DNA of 64,000 bases from Mycolicibacterium sarraceniae. GTDB taxonomy: Bacteria; Actinomycetota; Actinomycetes; Mycobacteriales; Mycobacteriaceae. The notes beneath the pieces are model-generated. The model was not told where the DNA came from. It did no database searches and worked only from the letters and a program-made list of their open reading frames with translations. The stretch spans positions 4,650,001 to 4,714,000 of the forward strand of contig NZ_AP022595.1 in assembly GCF_010731875.1 (NCBI RefSeq), given 5' to 3'. This document shows, piece after piece, positions 55,591 through 64,000 of the stretch (positions within the stretch are counted from its first letter, which is position 1; each line of letters begins with the position of its first letter). The position numbers and the translations under genes were made by a program.

Positions 55591-55857
55591 GCGCACGCGA
55601 CGTTGCCCACGGTCACGGCGCACACCTCGCGAGGCCGTATGAGATGCGTCGCTGTGCGTTATGCTGAGCAACCCGTTACGACAGCTAATTGACCAGCGGA
55701 TATGCGCGGCAATAGATAACCGGCGCTGAGCGTTGAGCGGAAATACACCGCATTGTGCTGCAGTAATGTCGCGGACCCTGTTATAGTCACCGTTAGCTGT
55801 ATTGACCTGCAGCCGCCCCGGGCGATACGCCCAGTGATGGAGTGAGGACTTAGCCGC

Positions 55858-56019
55858 ATGGTGCCGGAGAACCTGGTTCAACGCCCCGCAGGCGACGTAG
55901 CTCCGCAGCCCTGCGCGCCAGTGACTCCGATGCAGGTTCATAGCTGCAGCCGGATCGGCCTGACCGCCAATCCCCCGGGATTTCGGCGTGCGCTCGGCCA
56001 GTGGTTCCGCCGCCGCTGA
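55858..56019 (+). CDS. Possible small protein, 53 residues
   Basis: The frame MVPENLVQRPAGDVAPQPCA, TPMQVHSCSRIGLTANPPGF and RRALGQWFRRR begins at ATG 55858, with GTGAGGAC about nine bases upstream, and ends at 56017-56019. The two cysteines and the basic amphipathic end look protein-like. I cannot name a family. The 267 bases before it (55591-55857) are lower in GC and hold a possible promoter but no gene. Confidence 0.4.
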   Translation: MVPENLVQRPAGDVAPQPCAPVTPMQVHSCSRIGLTANPPGFRRALGQWFRRR

Positions 56020-56022
56020 CCG

Positions 56023-56250
56023 TTATCCGTTACGGATTCGGCGGATCACCAGCACAACCGTCACCACACCGACACCAGCCAGCGCCGCGGCCACCGGCGG
56101 CCTCTTCACAAAGTTCAGCAGCGCCGTCTTGACGTCGTCGGCGATGCGCTGCGGATTGGCCCGCACAGCCAACGAATCCACCGTCGCCGCCAACCGGTCA
56201 CGAGCCTGATCGATCTCGGCTTTGATGACCTCGGGATCCCGGTCCGCCAC
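56023..56250 (-). CDS. DUF3618 domain protein
   Basis: This 75-residue protein begins MADRDPEVIKAEIDQARDRL, then AATVDSLAVRANPQRIADDV, and ends with a hydrophobic helix (PPVAAALAGVGVVTVVLVIRR) and RNG. The RD-x-IxxEIexAR-x-LAxTVDxLAxRxxPqR signature is DUF3618, small actinobacterial proteins with a C-terminal TM helix. Position matches Rv2520c, convergent with nothing and divergent from bcp. Function unknown. Confidence 0.88.
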   Translation of the reverse strand: MADRDPEVIKAEIDQARDRLAATVDSLAVRANPQRIADDVKTALLNFVKRPPVAAALAGVGVVTVVLVIRRIRNG

Positions 56251-56337
56251 TTCAGTCCTCCAAATTGCCGTCCTGCCCGACTACCCTAGAGCAACCCGGG
56301 CCAACCCCGATGCTCCGGTAGATGAAAGGACCATTAG

Positions 56338-56811
56338 GTGACGGACACAGCACGCCTCGAAGTCGGCGACACAGCACCGGCATTCAGCCTGCCCGACGCC
56401 GAAGGCGAGACGGTGAAGCTGTCCGACTTCAAGGGTCGCAAGGTGATCGTCTACTTCTACCCTGCCGCGATGACCCCCGGCTGCACCAAACAGGCTTGCG
56501 ACTTCCGGGACAGCCTGGCCGAGCTCAACGGCGCGGGCATCGATGTGGTCGGCATCTCCCCGGACAAGCCGGAGAAGCTGGCCAAGTTCGCCGAGCGGGA
56601 CGAGCTGACGTTCCCGCTGTTGTCCGACCCGGACAAGAAGGTCCTCACCGAGTGGGGCGCCTACGGCGAGAAGAAGCTGTATGGCAAGACCGTCCAGGGC
56701 GTGATCCGGTCGACGTTCGTCGTCGACGAGAAGGGCAAGATCGAGGTCGCGCAGTACAACGTCAAGGCCACTGGCCACGTCGCGAAGTTGCGGCGGGATA
56801 TCGCCGGCTAG
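56338..56811 (+). CDS. bcp: Bcp/PrxQ-type peroxiredoxin
   Basis: This 157-residue peroxiredoxin starts at GTG 56338. The peroxidatic Cys49 is in FYPAAMTPGCTKQACDFRDS, with the resolving Cys54 five residues later, as in PrxQ-alpha enzymes. The PAFSLPDAEGETVKLSDFKGRKV N-terminus and VIRSTFVVDEKGKIEVAQYNVKATGHVAKL end complete the fold. It reduces peroxides using thioredoxin or mycoredoxin in the cytoplasm. It converges on the M20 gene with a 4-bp overlap; Rv2521 in M. tuberculosis. Confidence 0.95.
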   Translation: MTDTARLEVGDTAPAFSLPDAEGETVKLSDFKGRKVIVYFYPAAMTPGCTKQACDFRDSLAELNGAGIDVVGISPDKPEKLAKFAERDELTFPLLSDPDKKVLTEWGAYGEKKLYGKTVQGVIRSTFVVDEKGKIEVAQYNVKATGHVAKLRRDIAG

Positions 56812-58142
56812 GCCAACTCTCCCAGCTTCGCCAGCAGCAGCGCCTCGGTGGTGGCGGCGCGCTCCAGCACTCCCAGGTGCAGGCTCTCGTTGACGCTGTG
56901 CGCCTGAGTGCTGGGATCCTCCACGCCGGTGACCAGAATCGTGGCGTCGGGGAACGCTGCCGCGAACTCGGCGATGAACGGGATCGAGCCGCCCATGCCC
57001 ATATCGACGACGTCGGTGCCCCAGGCTTGGCGGAACGCGGCGCGGGCGGCGTTGTATACCGGCCCGCTGGCGTCGATCGCGTACGGCTGGCCGATATCGC
57101 CCGGGATGACCTTGACGTGCGCGCCCCAGGGCGCATGCTGCTCGAGATGACGGCGCAACGCGTGCAGATGGGCTGCCGCGTCACCGCCGGGAGCCACTCG
57201 CATGCTGACCTTGGCGCTGGCGCGCGGAATCAATGTGTTGGACGCCTTGGCGATCGGTGTGGTGTCGATGCCGATCACAGTGACTGCTGGCTTGGCCCAC
57301 ATGCGTTGCGCCACAGGGCCCGAACCTAACTCGTGAACCCCGTCCAGCAACCCTGATTCGGTACGCACCCACTGCGGCCCGCGGTCCACATCGGCAGCGG
57401 TCGTCTCGTACAGGCCCTGCACCGCGACGTTGCCGTCGTCGTCGTGCAGGCTGGCCAACAGGCGCACCAGCACACTCAGCGCATCGGGCACCACACCGCC
57501 CCACAGCCCCGAATGCAGGCCGTGGTCCAACGTGGCAACCTCGACCACACAGTCGGCCAGCCCGCGCAACGAAACCGTCAGCGCGGGGATCTCAGAGGTC
57601 CAGTTATCCGAATCGGCGATCACGATGACGTCGGCGGCCAGCTTGTCCTTGTGCGCGGCCAGCAGCCGGCCCAACGACGGCGAACCCGATTCTTCCTCTC
57701 CCTCGACGAACACCGTCACGCCGACCGGCGGGTTGCCGTCGTGCGCGCGGAACGCTGCCAGGTGGGTGGCGATACCGGCCTTGTCGTCGGCGGTGCCGCG
57801 GCCATAGAGCCGGCCGTCGCGCTCGGTGGGCTCGAACGGCTCCGAATTCCATTGCGCTGGTTCGCCTTCCGGCTGTACGTCGTGATGGGCATAGAGCAGA
57901 ACGGTCGGCGCGCCGGGCGGGGCGGGGTGGTGTGCGATCACCGCTGGCGCACCGCCTTCGGCGACGATCTCGACCTGCGTGAAGCCGGCTTGGCTCAGCA
58001 GCTCTGCGACCGCACGCGCGCTGCGGTGCACTTCGTCGCGACGGGCTGGGTCTGCCCACACCGATTGGATGCGGACCAGGTCTTCGAGATCAGCGCGGAC
58101 CGAGGGAAGCACGGCCTGCACGCGTTCGACGAGATCGCTCAT
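56808..58142 (-). CDS. M20-family dipeptidase
   Basis: This 444-residue dinuclear zinc peptidase has metal ligands visible in LLYAHHDVQP (His), GRGTADDKAG (bridging Asp), EGEEESGSPSLG (Glu, catalytic Glu before it), IADSDNW (Asp) and EDPSTQAHSVNES (His). A dimerisation/lid domain sits between residues ~190 and 320. It is of the CNDP/PepV-like type acting on dipeptides or acylated amino acids. Position is Rv2522c. An 18-bp gap to acpS suggests the fas-acpS-M20 genes are one transcript. Confidence 0.93.
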   Translation of the reverse strand: MSDLVERVQAVLPSVRADLEDLVRIQSVWADPARRDEVHRSARAVAELLSQAGFTQVEIVAEGGAPAVIAHHPAPPGAPTVLLYAHHDVQPEGEPAQWNSEPFEPTERDGRLYGRGTADDKAGIATHLAAFRAHDGNPPVGVTVFVEGEEESGSPSLGRLLAAHKDKLAADVIVIADSDNWTSEIPALTVSLRGLADCVVEVATLDHGLHSGLWGGVVPDALSVLVRLLASLHDDDGNVAVQGLYETTAADVDRGPQWVRTESGLLDGVHELGSGPVAQRMWAKPAVTVIGIDTTPIAKASNTLIPRASAKVSMRVAPGGDAAAHLHALRRHLEQHAPWGAHVKVIPGDIGQPYAIDASGPVYNAARAAFRQAWGTDVVDMGMGGSIPFIAEFAAAFPDATILVTGVEDPSTQAHSVNESLHLGVLERAATTEALLLAKLGELA

Positions 58143-58159
58143 GGCGACGACGTTAGCGG

Positions 58160-58552
58160 TTACAAAGTCTCCAGGATGGCGACCGCGGCGGCGGTGTCAC
58201 CCTCATGGGTCAGCGACACGTGAATCGTCACCTCGGCCAGATGCTTGGCGATATCACCGGTCAGGCGGACCTTGGGCCGGCCCCACATATCGGTGATCAC
58301 CTCGATATCGCGATGAATGCCTTCGGGCAGGACCGGGCGCTGCGCGAAGCGTGAACCCGACCAGGCCTTGATGACGGCTTCCTTGGCGGCCCACCGGGCG
58401 GCCAGGTGCCGCGCCGCCACCGAACTCTTGTCGGCGGCGTCGCGGCGCTCACCCGGGGTGAACGTCTCGGCGAATACCGTTCCGGGCTGGTCGACCTGCT
58501 CGGCGAAATCGGGAATCGAGACCACATCGATCCCCACACCCACTATCGCCAC
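58160..58552 (-). CDS. acpS: Holo-ACP synthase
   Basis: This 130-residue phosphopantetheinyl transferase has VGVGIDVVSIPDF with Asp9, and AARWAAKEAVIKAW with Glu58, the Mg2+ ligands of the AcpS type. It adds 4'-phosphopantetheine to the ACP domain of FAS-I (and other carriers). It lies 28 bases after the fas stop on the same strand, as in Rv2523c-Rv2524c, consistent with its activating role. Confidence 0.95.
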   Translation of the reverse strand: MAIVGVGIDVVSIPDFAEQVDQPGTVFAETFTPGERRDAADKSSVAARHLAARWAAKEAVIKAWSGSRFAQRPVLPEGIHRDIEVITDMWGRPKVRLTGDIAKHLAEVTIHVSLTHEGDTAAAVAILETL

Positions 58553-58580
58553 GCGAGCACCCTAGCGGATGCGCACATGC

Positions 58581-61500
58581 TCATCGCACGTAGGTATCGT
58601 CCTCGCCCAGCCGTGATGCCGGGTCGAGCAGCATGGCCGCTTCCTGACGCTTCTCGGGTGCGTCATGGTCGAAACGGCGATCGGCGGGCTTCTCGTACAT
58701 CGGCGGGCCACCGGCGATGGCTGAGGCCAGTCGCCGCTGACCGGCCAGCACCCGGTCGTTGGCCCGCTTGGTGTAGTGCGCCCGCTCCTGCTCACTCAGC
58801 GAGGCCAGGAACGCCTGCGGGTGCACCAGCGCAACCAGACCCGACACGTGACCGAAGCCGAGGCTGGTGACCAGGCCCGCCTTCAGCGGGAATTTGTCAC
58901 CCAAGCGCAGGGTCTCCCGCGCCCAGACGAAGTGCCCGGAGGTAGCTAGCTCGTCGTCGACGCAATCCAGGCTGCGGTTCGGCGGAATGACGCCGTCGCG
59001 CAGGATCTGGCACAGGCCCATCATCTGGAAGACCGCGGCACCGCCCTTGGCATGGCCGGTGAGGCTCTTCTGGCTCACGACGAACAGCGGAGCACCGGCG
59101 GCGCGACCCATCGAGTCGGCCAGCCGCTCGTGCAGCTCGGTCTCGTTGGGATCGTTGGCCAGCGTCGAGGTGTCGTGCTTGGAGATCACCGCGATGTCGT
59201 CGGCGCCGACGCCCAGCTTGGCCAGCGAACGGGCCAGCTGCGAATCCTTACCGCCGCGCCCGGCGCCCAGAGCGCCGAGCCCCGGAGCCGGGATCGAGGT
59301 GTGCACGCCGTCACCGAAGCTCTGCGCGTAGCCCACCACGGCCAGCACCGGCAGACCCATCTTGAGCGCCAGGTCACCCCGCGCCAGCAAGATGGTGCCG
59401 CCACCCTGGGCCTCCAGGAAGCCCAGCCGGCGACGGTCGTTGGCGCGCGAGAACTTCGAGTCGCTGATGCCCTTGGCCCGCATGGTCGCGGTCTCGGCCG
59501 TGGCCGCCATGTCACCGAAGCCGACGACCGCCTCCACCGTCATATCGTCGAAGCCACCGGTGACCACCAGTTCGGCCTTGCCGAGGCGGATCTTGTCCAT
59601 GCCCTCTTCGACCGACACCGCCGCGGTGGCGCAGGCGCCGACCGGGTGGATCATCGAGCCGTAGCTGCCGACGTAGGACTGGATGACATGCGCGGCAACG
59701 ACGTTCGGCAGGACCTCCTGCAGGATGTCGTTCGGCTTGGCCTGGCCAAGCAGGTTGCCGTGGTACATCATCTCCATCGACGTCATACCGCCCATGCCGG
59801 TGCCCTGTGTGGAGGCCACCAGGCTGGGGTGCACCCAGCGCATCAGCTCGGTCGGGGTGAACCCTGAGGACAGGAACGCGTCGACGGTGGCGACGATGTT
59901 CCATAGCGCCACCCGGTCGATCGAGCTGGCCATATCGGGGGTGATGCCCCAGACCGTCGGGTCGAAGCCGGTCGGGATCTGCGCCCCCACCTTGCGCGAC
60001 AACTTGGTCTTGCGGGGTACGCGAATCTCGGTGCCCGCCTTGCGGATCACCTCCCAGTCCGAGGAGTCCGGCACCGGCCGGATGACCGTGCGCTCGGGGT
60101 CGAACTCCACGAACGCACGCGCGTCGGCCTCCGACGACACCACGAACCGGAAGTCCTTGTCCAGGAAGACACTGACCAATAGCGGCGTGGTGTGGTCGGC
60201 GTCGAGAACCCCGTCGCCGACGAATTCGCGGATGCCGCACCGCTCCACGACGGCGTCGTGGTAGCGCTCGACCAGCTCGGCCTCGTCGACCATCTCGCCG
60301 GTGGCGGTGTCGTACCAGCCCGGCTTGGGATCGTCCTCCCACTTGATCAGCCCGGTGGTCCAGGCCAATTCGAGCACACCGGCGGCCGATAGCTCGGCGT
60401 CGACCTCCATCTCGAAGCGGGTACGCGACGACCCGTACGGGCCGAGTTCGGCACCGCCGACGATGACCACCAGGTCCGCCGGGTCGACGTCGATGTCGGC
60501 CCACTCCGGCGGCGTGTTCGCGACGTAGCCACGCGGCGGTGACGGCAGGGCGGCGATGGTGCCTGCCGCCGGCTCGTCGTCGGATGCGGTTGCCTCAGCA
60601 GTCATTTCCTCGCGGGCCTTGGCGGCCAGCTCGGCCATATCGAGCTGAACATCGCCGAGCCCACCGGTCAGGTCCACCTTCAGCGCGGTGTGCGCCGAGG
60701 CGACTTTGGCCTCGATGGTGCACAGATCCAGCAGCATCGCTGCCATCTCTTCCGTGCTGTAGGTGGTGACGCCGGCCTCTTCGACCGCACTGACGATGGC
60801 GTCGTTGTGGCCCATCAGGCCGGTGCCCTTGGTCCAGCCGATCAGCGCGTGCGCGAAGCTGACCCGCTGTGCCCAGGACGTTTCCGCGTTCCACCGGTTG
60901 ACCACCGCGTCCAGCGCGGACTTCGACTCGCCATAGGCGCCGTCACCGCCGAACATGCCGCGGTTCGGTGAGCCCGGCAGCACCACGTGCAGCCGCGAAG
61001 CGATATCCCGCTCGGCACCGATGGCCGACAGCCCGCCAATCAGCCGCTCGACAGCCCACAGCAGAACTTTCATCTCCATCTCGGACCGCGATCCGGCCTC
61101 CGACAGATCGCCGGCCACCCGCGGCGCGGCGAACGGGAACAGCAGCGTCGGGGTCAGCGCGTCTTTGAGGTGAATCGACTGCGGCCCAAGGCTTTCAGTC
61201 TGCTCACTGCCGACCCACGACGCCAGCGCGTCGATATCGGCATAGGAGGCCATGTTGGCCGGGACCACCCACAGCGACGCACCGAAGCGAGCATTGTCGC
61301 GGTAGAGGGCCTTGTAGAACGCCAACCGGTCGTCGTCCAGCTTGGAGGTAGTCGCGACCACGGTGGCACCGCCGTCGAGCAGGCCAGCCGCCACCGATGC
61401 GGCGATCGATCCCTTCGACGCCCCGGTGATCACCGCGACCTCGTCGCTGTAGTGACCCTTGTTCGGATTTTCGGCGCCCGCGGCGATCCGCCCGAACAGC

Positions 61501-64000
61501 GAGGCATGGATGTTGCGGCCGGCAGCCAGCGCCCGGCCCTGCCACCAGTTGGCCTGAGTGGCCACGACATTGCCCGCCCCCTCGAAACGTGCCCCGAGGC
61601 GCATCCAGTCAGCGTCGATATCACCTTCGTCGGCCAGCCACAGCTTGACCAGATCCTCACGCGCACTGGCCCAGCGGTCGTCGAGCAGCACCGCCTTCTT
61701 GGCGTCGAACGCCGGCGCCACCAGTCGCGGCCAATCCGAGCCCAGCTCGGCGGTCACCAGGTCGATCAGTTCTGCGTCGGTGGCTGACGGAGCGGCCATC
61801 ACCGGGGTGTCCAGACCCAGCTGCCCCAGCACCAGGCGGGCGGCCGAAGCCAGCACGCCGTCCTGGCCCGTAATCTGCTCGGCGAACTCGGTGAGCGCGG
61901 CCGAGTCGACCACACCACCGGCAGCACCGCCGGCAGACGGCAGCGAGACCGCAATTCCCTTGCGGGCAGCCACCGCAAGAACCGCGGCATCGACAACCTT
62001 GTCCACGGCTCCGGCGTCGGCGAGTGCGCCCTCATGCAGCCCACCCAGCGCACCACCGCGAACGCTGCTGCCCTCGCGGGTGCCCAGCGCCAGTTCGGCG
62101 GTGACGTGCTTGGCCCAGCCGTCGCCGAGTTCCCATGTCTTCTTGACGCGTTCGGCGATCGCAGCCGGACGCTTGCCGGACGGGCCGAGCACCGTGCGCA
62201 ACTGATCGTTGATCGCGTCCGAGAGCACCGGACCGAACGGCTTGTAGGTGCGCGCCAGCTTGCAGACCTGACTCTTCAGCGAGCCCAGGTCCGCCTCGGC
62301 GGCACCGTCGATGGCACCCAGGTTCAGCTCTGAACCGAGATCGACCAGCAGCTGATTACGCCGCGAGGACGCACCGTCGGTGATCGATTCGATCGAATCC
62401 AGCAGCTCGATCTGATCGATGCGCATCTTGGCGCTCAACGCGATCAACGCCAACGTGGCATCGCCCGCATCGAATCCGATGTCATCGGGGCGCGGCCCGC
62501 CCGACGGCGCAGCGGCTGGGGCAGCCCCAGCCGGGGCGGCTTCGGCCGAGACCTCGGCGGCTGGGGCCTCCTCGATATCGGAGTCGTCGGTGGCCGGATC
62601 CTCATCAGTGGCGAACAGCACAGCGGCGTCGCGCTCAGAGTTGAGCACTTCCACTGTGCTGTGGGCATATTCGGGTAGCTTCAGGGTGTTGCCGGCCAGA
62701 CCGGCCACTGTCGGCGCGGACTTCACGCCGATCTCAACGAAGCGCTCGACACCCAGACCGCCCGCGGCCTCCTCGATGAATAGCAGGTCCTGCGTCTCGA
62801 TCCAGCGAACGGGGCTGGCGAACTGCCAGGCCAGCAACTCGACGACGACTTTGCGGCACAGCTGGCCCGGCTTCTCGTTACGCCACGTGTCGTAGTCGGC
62901 CAGGATCTCGTCGAGCGGCTCGGCGGGCACCAGATCGCGAATCTCCTGGATGAAGTCGCGGTCCAGAGTGAACGGCCGCGGCACCAGGTTCGGGATGTAG
63001 CGCCCGACGATCAGTGCCGGGTCGGGATCTTCGGGCATGACACGTTCCAGCGCCCGACGGAAGTCATCGACGCCGACCCGCAGCACGTCGGAGTGGAACG
63101 GCACGTCGATACCGGGGACGAGGATGAAGGACCGCTTCCCACCGCTGATTTCGCGGCGCCGCTCAACCTCGTCCTCCAGCGCCTCGAGGCCGCGTACCGT
63201 GCCGGCGATCGCGTACTGCGAGCCGCGCAGGTTGAAGTTGACGATCTGCAGGAATTCGCCTGTGCGTTCGGCGATTTCAGCGACGAAATCCTTGACATCG
63301 TTGTCCGCCAGGTCGATTTGCGACGGCCGGATGGCGGCCAGGCGGTAATTGGACCGGCCCATCTCGTCGCGCGGGACGATGTCGTGCATCTTGCTGCCGC
63401 GGTGGAACACCACCTCAAGCAGCGCCTCCAGCTTGTAGACGTTCGAGACGCACGCCAGCGCGGTGTACTCACCCACCGAGTGGCCGCAAGCGATCGCGCC
63501 CTCGACGAACGCGCCCTGCTCCCGCATCTCGGCAACCTGGGCGGCCGCGACGGTGGCCATGGCGACCTGGGTGAACTGCGTCAGGTAGAGCACACCGTCG
63601 GGATGTTGGTAATGCACACCAGAGGCGATCAGGCTGGTCGGGTTGTCCCGCACCACATGCAGCACCGAGAAGCCCAGGGTGTCGCGGGTGAACTTGTCGG
63701 CGGTGTCCCATACTTTGCGGGCTGCCTTCGAGCGCGCGCGCACCTCCATGCCCATGCCCTTGTGCTGAATGCCCTGACCCGGGAAGGCGTACACCGTCTT
63801 CGGCGCCGACAGGCGGGCGGTGGCGCTCATCACGAGGTCGGTGCCGACCTTGGCGGTGACCTCCAAAACCTCGGCACCCAAATCAATTCCGACCCGATCG
63901 ACGCGGAAGTCGATCTCGTCGCCCGGCTTGACCATGCCCAGGAAACGGGCAGTCCAGCCGATCAGCTTGGCCGGCGGTACCGGCTTGCCGTCGGTGGCGG
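58581..64000 (-). CDS. fas: Type I fatty acid synthase, C-terminal part (cut by window edge)
   Basis: The reading frame is open to the window end; about 1800 C-terminal residues of the ~3000-residue mycobacterial FAS-I are visible. Following the translation: hot-dog end; malonyl/palmitoyl transferase with AIACGHSVGEYTALA (active Ser near 63480); ACP around 62340-62500 (MRIDQIELLDSIESITDGASS); ketoreductase with VAVITGASKGSIAASVA (near 61430); ketosynthase with CATAAVSVEEG (Cys near 59628), KHDTSTLANDPNE and LTGHAKGG (His). It makes C16-C26 acyl-CoA for membrane lipid and mycolate synthesis. An Ala/Pro-rich linker separates MPT from ACP. Confidence 0.97.
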   Translation of the reverse strand, partial: ATDGKPVPPAKLIGWTARFLGMVKPGDEIDFRVDRVGIDLGAEVLEVTAKVGTDLVMSATARLSAPKTVYAFPGQGIQHKGMGMEVRARSKAARKVWDTADKFTRDTLGFSVLHVVRDNPTSLIASGVHYQHPDGVLYLTQFTQVAMATVAAAQVAEMREQGAFVEGAIACGHSVGEYTALACVSNVYKLEALLEVVFHRGSKMHDIVPRDEMGRSNYRLAAIRPSQIDLADNDVKDFVAEIAERTGEFLQIVNFNLRGSQYAIAGTVRGLEALEDEVERRREISGGKRSFILVPGIDVPFHSDVLRVGVDDFRRALERVMPEDPDPALIVGRYIPNLVPRPFTLDRDFIQEIRDLVPAEPLDEILADYDTWRNEKPGQLCRKVVVELLAWQFASPVRWIETQDLLFIEEAAGGLGVERFVEIGVKSAPTVAGLAGNTLKLPEYAHSTVEVLNSERDAAVLFATDEDPATDDSDIEEAPAAEVSAEAAPAGAAPAAAPSGGPRPDDIGFDAGDATLALIALSAKMRIDQIELLDSIESITDGASSRRNQLLVDLGSELNLGAIDGAAEADLGSLKSQVCKLARTYKPFGPVLSDAINDQLRTVLGPSGKRPAAIAERVKKTWELGDGWAKHVTAELALGTREGSSVRGGALGGLHEGALADAGAVDKVVDAAVLAVAARKGIAVSLPSAGGAAGGVVDSAALTEFAEQITGQDGVLASAARLVLGQLGLDTPVMAAPSATDAELIDLVTAELGSDWPRLVAPAFDAKKAVLLDDRWASAREDLVKLWLADEGDIDADWMRLGARFEGAGNVVATQANWWQGRALAAGRNIHASLFGRIAAGAENPNKGHYSDEVAVITGASKGSIAASVAAGLLDGGATVVATTSKLDDDRLAFYKALYRDNARFGASLWVVPANMASYADIDALASWVGSEQTESLGPQSIHLKDALTPTLLFPFAAPRVAGDLSEAGSRSEMEMKVLLWAVERLIGGLSAIGAERDIASRLHVVLPGSPNRGMFGGDGAYGESKSALDAVVNRWNAETSWAQRVSFAHALIGWTKGTGLMGHNDAIVSAVEEAGVTTYSTEEMAAMLLDLCTIEAKVASAHTALKVDLTGGLGDVQLDMAELAAKAREEMTAEATASDDEPAAGTIAALPSPPRGYVANTPPEWADIDVDPADLVVIVGGAELGPYGSSRTRFEMEVDAELSAAGVLELAWTTGLIKWEDDPKPGWYDTATGEMVDEAELVERYHDAVVERCGIREFVGDGVLDADHTTPLLVSVFLDKDFRFVVSSEADARAFVEFDPERTVIRPVPDSSDWEVIRKAGTEIRVPRKTKLSRKVGAQIPTGFDPTVWGITPDMASSIDRVALWNIVATVDAFLSSGFTPTELMRWVHPSLVASTQGTGMGGMTSMEMMYHGNLLGQAKPNDILQEVLPNVVAAHVIQSYVGSYGSMIHPVGACATAAVSVEEGMDKIRLGKAELVVTGGFDDMTVEAVVGFGDMAATAETATMRAKGISDSKFSRANDRRRLGFLEAQGGGTILLARGDLALKMGLPVLAVVGYAQSFGDGVHTSIPAPGLGALGAGRGGKDSQLARSLAKLGVGADDIAVISKHDTSTLANDPNETELHERLADSMGRAAGAPLFVVSQKSLTGHAKGGAAVFQMMGLCQILRDGVIPPNRSLDCVDDELATSGHFVWARETLRLGDKFPLKAGLVTSLGFGHVSGLVALVHPQAFLASLSEQERAHYTKRANDRVLAGQRRLASAIAGGPPMYEKPADRRFDHDAPEKRQEAAMLLDPASRLGEDDTYVR

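Overview
The window is high-GC actinobacterial DNA, most likely from an environmental Mycolicibacterium/Mycobacterium. The evidence is a type I fatty acid synthase with acpS beside it, a mycolate reductase (cmrA), an LdtMt2-type L,D-transpeptidase, many FadE/FadA/Ltp sterol-catabolism proteins, an F420-type oxidoreductase, and a gene order from about 35.7 kb to the end that matches, from memory, M. tuberculosis Rv2495c-Rv2524c.

Left part (1-26.6 kb) is an accessory steroid-catabolism region. A FadA5-type thiolase (613-1779), an F420 oxidoreductase, SDRs and TetR regulators precede a ten-gene minus-strand operon (19774 down to 9393). It encodes MaoC hydratase, DUF35 protein, ChsH1-like hydratase, Ltp2-like aldolase, a DegT-fold PLP protein, SDR, thiolase, a fused FadE34-like dehydrogenase and a pair of FadE subunits. 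Most genes overlap by 4 bp. A divergent IclR regulator shares a promoter region with the operon that carries two identical 17-bp operators. Interleaved with this are glycoside hydrolases (GH20, GH3 with its own LacI regulator and palindromic operator, and a decayed second GH3) and degraded IS3 elements. Together they suggest, as inference only, a pathway for glycosylated steroids: cytoplasmic deglycosylation followed by side-chain beta-oxidation and retro-aldol cleavage.

Middle part (26.6-35.6 kb) is a plastic zone. It holds a DUF2332 protein, a ferric-reductase-like flavocytochrome followed by an unannotated 29-residue membrane peptide, an apparently intact IS3-family element inserted in a Tat-lipoprotein gene, a chain of decayed genes (SARP regulator, DUF1116, carbamate kinase, allophanate hydrolase C-domain), an enoyl-CoA hydratase, and a DUF559 nuclease-like gene bracketed by two near-identical 25-bp repeats between an ArsR stub and a DUF1214 stub.

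Right part (35.6-64 kb) is conserved core. The leucine/branched-chain keto-acid operon (accD1-accA1-fadE19-maoC-citE-bkdA-bkdB-bkdC) is divergent from its TetR regulator across a nested 41-bp dyad. Small membrane proteins, a proline-rich MmpS-like protein, an MFS transporter, cmrA, a HerA-like ATPase, orn, tRNA-His, ldtB, tRNA-Lys, bcp, an M20 peptidase, acpS and fas (cut by the window edge) follow. Both tRNA genes have transposase debris beside them, and a P450 remnant lies past tRNA-Lys.
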